Below are positions 8,132 to 10,226 of a DNA stretch of 10,226 bases, one piece after another (position 1 is the first letter of the stretch; every line of letters starts with the position of its first letter). The DNA is from CAZQCI01 sp964592255. Its GTDB lineage: Bacteria; UBA10199; SBBF01. Under the pieces are notes generated by a model. It was not told the DNA's origin and did not search any database. It was given only the letters and a program-made list of their open reading frames with translations. A program made the translations under genes and the position numbers. The stretch is taken from positions 1 to 10,226 of the forward strand of contig CAZQCI010000079.1 of the NCBI GenBank assembly GCA_964592255.1, given 5' to 3'.

Positions 8132-8140
8132 TGTGGATTG
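8132..8140 (-). promoter_or_regulatory. Weak DnaA box (CAATCCACA)
   Basis: The minus-strand sequence CAATCCACA matches the TTATCCACA consensus at seven of nine positions, including the TCCACA core. It sits next to the AT-rich tract and the dnaN promoter region, which makes a functional role credible despite the imperfect match. Confidence 0.4.
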
Positions 8141-8190
8141 GGGATTCTTTTGTTTAAACTATTGAGAATGATGATGATTTAGCAAGTTCG

Positions 8191-8214
8191 GTTTTTGAAA
8201 AAAATATTCAAAAC
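8191..8214. repeat. A/T-rich inverted repeat within oriC
   Basis: TTTTGAA (8193-8199) and TTCAAAA (8207-8213) are perfect inverted copies around a seven-base A/T loop, extended by a flanking G/C pair with one extra T. The stem is all A-T apart from single G-C pairs, so it is more likely a melting-prone or protein-binding element than a terminator. Confidence 0.35.
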
Positions 8215-8254
8215 AGTCATGTTACCCAAAAGTCGAAATCAAAAACATTTGTGT

Positions 8255-8314
8255 TGTGGATAGAAAATAGGATAACCACAACTTTATCAACAACTCTTAA
8301 ACAACTTATCCACA
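8255..8314. promoter_or_regulatory. DnaA-box cluster
   Basis: Four matches to TTATCCACA lie within 60 bases. They are CTATCCACA on the minus strand (8255-8263, eight of nine), ATAACCACA on plus (8272-8280, seven of nine), TTATCAACA on plus (8284-8292, eight of nine) and a perfect TTATCCACA on plus (8306-8314). Three face right and one faces left. Density and quality are far above chance for such a short segment, and the location beside dnaN supports initiator binding. They lie 70-130 bp upstream of the TPR gene start, so DnaA bound here may also affect that promoter. Confidence 0.8.
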
Positions 8315-8383
8315 ATGACGAAAAAAGATTTTTTTAGAAATTTAGCCATACTTTGTTTTCCTACGCTAAGGCAAGGGGAAACG

Positions 8384-9820
8384 ATGAAAATTCTAGTTCT
8401 TGTTTTGTTTTTGTTGATGAGCTGGCCTGTATACAGTCAGAGTCAGGACTACAAAATAACTTTGAGTCGTTTCAAGCAATGTGTGGATTATGCTCATGGT
8501 ATTAAATTGCAGGCTTTGTCTTTTTTGCAGCAAAACAATTTTAGTGAAGCCCTTCCCTACTTTGGTGCTTCTCGTGATACGTACTCGCAATGTAATCAAT
8601 ATTTTCCAACAGGTTTAAATATTTATTCTACCATGCCGGAAGATTTGGTTTTGGCTAGGAAAGACTATCTTATTGATTTTGCTGATCTTTTTTTTCAATT
8701 TGCTCTTTTTGAGCAAGATGATCAGAACCCAGAGCAAAATTTGGATTTAGCTATTGGGGCGATGGAGCAAGCTCTTCTACGTCTGGAAGAAGGGTGTAAT
8801 TTAAAGGCGGATGAAAAGTGTAATGGTAGGAAGCAGTCTTATTACACGGTTTTAGGGGATGCATATCGTTTAAGGCATGATTTGGATTCTGCTTTAGGAA
8901 TGTTTTTGAAAGCGGATTTGGCTAATCCTAATGATCCGGCTAATCTTTCTTTTTGGGGGCTTGCGTTGTATGAAAAAGGTGATTACGCGACGGCTTATGA
9001 AAAATGGTCTTTGGCTGCAACTAAAGATCCAACCTCTCCTGCTGTGGAGATGATGAAGCAATTTCCCAAAAATGGTTCTGTAAAAGTTATTCATACAAAA
9101 CCGCAACCAACTACAAAGCCATCACCTTCATCCATGGCTTCGTCATCAAACCCTATTCCTTCTCAAACACAAAAAACACAAACTCAGCCGGTTTCAGTGA
9201 GTCTCCCAGATTCACAAAAGGTACAAGATCAGCAAAGTCAGCAAAGTCAGCAAAGTCAGCAAAATACTCAGGGTCAACAACAGCAAAACTCACAAGGCCT
9301 CCAAAATCCGCCAGTTCAGCAAGGGCAATCGAGTCCGCAGACTCAGCAAAATCCGGTAAATTTACAAGACCAACCTACTCAACCCAATGGATTAGGAAAT
9401 CAAACAGAACCGGGAGTGCCAGGAAGTCAAAATATGCCGAGCGTAGAGACTCAACCAAGTCAGGTTGATCAACAAAATCAACCGACGCAAGCTGTACCTA
9501 TTCAGCAGGGCGAACCAAATCCACAAAGTCAGCAAGAACAACAAAATTTACAGAATCAGCAAGGTCAACAAGGCCAGCAAAATCAGCCAAATTTGCAAAA
9601 TGTGCCCAATGAACAAGTGGAGAAAAATCCGGTAGAATTTCCTGAAAACACGCTACCTGTTTTACCATCTTTACCTTTGGCACCAGTGGTACCAGCTTCT
9701 ACTCCTCAAACAAAGCTTCCGGAGGGTAATGATTCGGGAGATAATTCTGCGAAAAATGATACTTCTGGGGCAATAACAACTCCAACGGAGGCGAGTGATG
9801 CTCAAAAACCTATCCAATAA
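8384..9820 (+). CDS. Exported TPR protein with long Gln-rich tail
   Basis: The start chosen is the ATG at 8384, which has an AGGGG Shine-Dalgarno five bases upstream and begins a clear signal peptide (MKILVLVLFLLMSWPVYSQS, cleavage probably just after residue 18). The 69 upstream in-frame bases from 8315 would bury that signal and abut a DnaA box. The mature N-terminal part (about residues 20-225) is helical and contains at least two TPR motifs, at about 155-188 and 189-222 (GDAYRLRHDLDSALGMFLKA; FWGLALYEKGDYATAYEKW), plus a likely earlier one (NNFSEALPYF). Several Cys could form periplasmic disulfides. From about residue 238 to the end at 478 the sequence is low-complexity, rich in Gln, Pro, Asn and Ser. 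It lacks a lipobox, C-terminal membrane span or wall-sorting motif. TPRs suggest a protein-protein scaffold in the periplasm or outside the cell. No specific family is recognised. Confidence 0.85.
   Translation: MKILVLVLFLLMSWPVYSQSQDYKITLSRFKQCVDYAHGIKLQALSFLQQNNFSEALPYFGASRDTYSQCNQYFPTGLNIYSTMPEDLVLARKDYLIDFADLFFQFALFEQDDQNPEQNLDLAIGAMEQALLRLEEGCNLKADEKCNGRKQSYYTVLGDAYRLRHDLDSALGMFLKADLANPNDPANLSFWGLALYEKGDYATAYEKWSLAATKDPTSPAVEMMKQFPKNGSVKVIHTKPQPTTKPSPSSMASSSNPIPSQTQKTQTQPVSVSLPDSQKVQDQQSQQSQQSQQNTQGQQQQNSQGLQNPPVQQGQSSPQTQQNPVNLQDQPTQPNGLGNQTEPGVPGSQNMPSVETQPSQVDQQNQPTQAVPIQQGEPNPQSQQEQQNLQNQQGQQGQQNQPNLQNVPNEQVEKNPVEFPENTLPVLPSLPLAPVVPASTPQTKLPEGNDSGDNSAKNDTSGAITTPTEASDAQKPIQ
9230..9265 (+). 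repeat. 9-bp tandem repeat (CAGCAAAGT) x4
   Basis: Three perfect CAGCAAAGT units and a fourth CAGCAAAAT run from 9230 to 9265. They encode SQQ-type tripeptide repeats in the Gln-rich tail of the TPR protein. Because the unit is a multiple of three, slippage would change tail length without breaking the frame. Confidence 0.85.
9787..9791 (+). promoter_or_regulatory. Ribosome binding site inside the TPR gene
   Basis: GGAGG lies six bases before the ATG at 9798 and only three before the alternative GTG at 9795. This spacing decides for the ATG start of the dehydratase-like gene. The site is embedded in the last codons of the TPR gene, indicating translational coupling. Confidence 0.75.
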
Positions 9821-10079
9821 TGAGATAATGCAAGCCATACAGAGTTTTAAGGGCTGGAGCCTTGTTGATGGAAAGTTGGTGAAGGAATTTCAATTTGCTA
9901 ATTTTCCTACGGCGATTGTTTTTGTGAGCCAATTAGTTAACCCTTCTGAAGAATTGGATTTATATCCGGAAATTTTAATTAGGTATAACCGTGTTCAATT
10001 GCGGCTTTTCACTCCTATTACTGGTGGAGTTACGATGAAAGACATTGAATATGTCCGTCAGGCCGAATCTTTTGTGTAG
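9798..10079 (+). CDS. Pterin-4a-carbinolamine dehydratase-like protein lacking active-site histidines
   Basis: The 93-residue length and order of conserved elements match the PCD/DCoH (PhhB) family: N-terminal helix, GWSLVDGKLVKEFQFANFPTA, a helix ending in SEELD, then YPEILIRYNRVQLRL and GGVTMKDIE. In active enzymes the segment reads (E)xLDHHPE and a third His follows in a THD/THE turn. Here the positions read LDLYPE (Leu55, Tyr56) and TPIT (Pro73), so all three catalytic His are replaced, while the fold-defining Pro57, Tyr63, Gly76-Gly77 and Asp82 remain. The usual reaction, dehydration of 4a-hydroxytetrahydrobiopterin, is therefore unlikely; a structural, binding or regulatory role is possible. 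The ATG at 9798 has GGAGG at a six-base spacing and the gene overlaps the TPR gene by 23 bp in another frame. No phenylalanine hydroxylase gene is visible nearby. Confidence 0.8.
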   Translation: MLKNLSNNEIMQAIQSFKGWSLVDGKLVKEFQFANFPTAIVFVSQLVNPSEELDLYPEILIRYNRVQLRLFTPITGGVTMKDIEYVRQAESFV

Positions 10080-10160
10080 TTTTGGGATTGATTTTAGACT
10101 CCGTATCTTTTTCTTTAAATTAATTACTCATCTTACGCGCATCAGTATTTAAATCAAAAA

Positions 10161-10226
10161 TCCTCCTCCCCAGTATAAGGGGAGGTCGGGAGGGGTTACT
10201 CATTTTCATTTGAATAACTCCCCCTA
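10161..10226. repeat. Palindromic repeat, cut by the right edge
   Basis: CCTCCCC (10165-10171) and GGGGAGG (10179-10185) form a perfect 7 bp stem around a seven-base loop. Next comes an imperfect inverted pair: GGGGTTACTCA, starting at about 10193, against TGAATAACTCCCC, ending just before the window edge. Such paired CCTCCCC...GGGGAGG modules are typical of small dispersed palindromic elements in bacterial genomes. No T-tract follows the first stem, so a simple intrinsic terminator is less likely, although it may stop transcription from the upstream gene. The bases 10080-10160 contain nothing I can identify. Confidence 0.55.

Larger units (their letters stand above)
8087..8314. other. Putative chromosomal replication origin (oriC)
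   Basis: This non-coding gap holds an AT-rich tract beside dnaN (8098-8128), an A/T hairpin (8191-8214) and a cluster of DnaA-box matches (8255-8314) that includes one perfect TTATCCACA. Genes diverge from it: dnaN, recF and gyrB run left and the TPR gene runs right. DnaA-box clustering, an unwinding-prone tract and an adjacent dnaN are the standard signs of bacterial oriC. What is unusual is that dnaA is not on either side. The rest of the gap, 8315-8383, carries only the short leader of the TPR gene. Confidence 0.75.

Noticed and set aside
8168..8180. ATGATGATG run in oriC as DnaA-trios
   Set aside because: Read in either direction on either strand it does not give 5'-TA(A/G)-3' steps, so it does not match the trio pattern.
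8315..8383. N-terminal extension of the TPR protein from an ATG at 8315
   Set aside because: It would place 23 charged and mixed residues before an obvious signal peptide, has no Shine-Dalgarno, and begins directly against a perfect DnaA box. The ATG at 8384 has a good ribosome binding site.
9230..9265. CRISPR-like or iteron array
   Set aside because: The 9-bp units are directly adjacent without spacers and lie in frame inside a coding sequence as SQQ repeats, so they are a coding microsatellite.
10165..10185. Intrinsic terminator for the dehydratase-like gene
   Set aside because: The GC-rich stem is good, but it is followed by TCGGGAGGGG rather than a T-tract, and it forms part of a larger palindromic module.

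Overview
This window appears to be the replication-origin neighbourhood of a Gram-negative bacterial chromosome. The core genes mnmG, gyrB, recF and dnaN are all intact. An intergenic gap beside dnaN carries a cluster of DnaA boxes and an AT-rich tract, so it is read here as oriC. GyrB is the long form of about 800 residues, with the extra block between the TOPRIM core and the C-terminal tail that is typical of many Gram-negative bacteria. The gene order, moderate-to-low GC and interspersed GTCATCCC-type palindromes would fit a deltaproteobacterium-like or related uncultured lineage. That taxonomic placement is a guess; the sequence does not settle it.

Layout, left to right. Positions 3-536 hold the 3' end of an unrecognised plus-strand gene. 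mnmG (623-2527, plus) follows and converges on, and slightly overlaps, a small unrecognised gene (2520-3056, minus). That gene sits directly behind gyrB (3065-5479, minus) and is probably co-transcribed with it. A gap of about 330 bp (5480-5810) holds dispersed palindromic repeat units and a weak candidate gyrB promoter. recF (5811-6980, minus) and dnaN (6982-8076, minus) form a tight pair with one base between them. The origin-like gap (8077-8383) comes next. To its right, in the opposite direction, are a secreted TPR protein with a long Gln-rich tail (8384-9820) and a 93-residue pterin-dehydratase-like protein (9798-10079) whose start lies inside the TPR gene. The right edge (10161-10226) is part of another palindromic repeat.

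How the genes fit together. dnaN (sliding clamp), recF (gap repair and clamp/replisome support) and gyrB (supercoiling) are the usual partners of dnaA next to oriC, all transcribed away from the origin. dnaA itself is absent from both sides of the DnaA-box cluster, and gyrA is not next to gyrB, so both must lie elsewhere. mnmG (tRNA wobble-uridine modification) is a common origin-proximal gene.

The window is mostly conventional housekeeping DNA. The features most worth a second look are the dehydratase-like protein that has lost all three active-site histidines, its coupling to the TPR/Gln-rich exported protein, and the dnaA-less origin arrangement. I see no CRISPR array, tRNA, rRNA, transposase or defence system.
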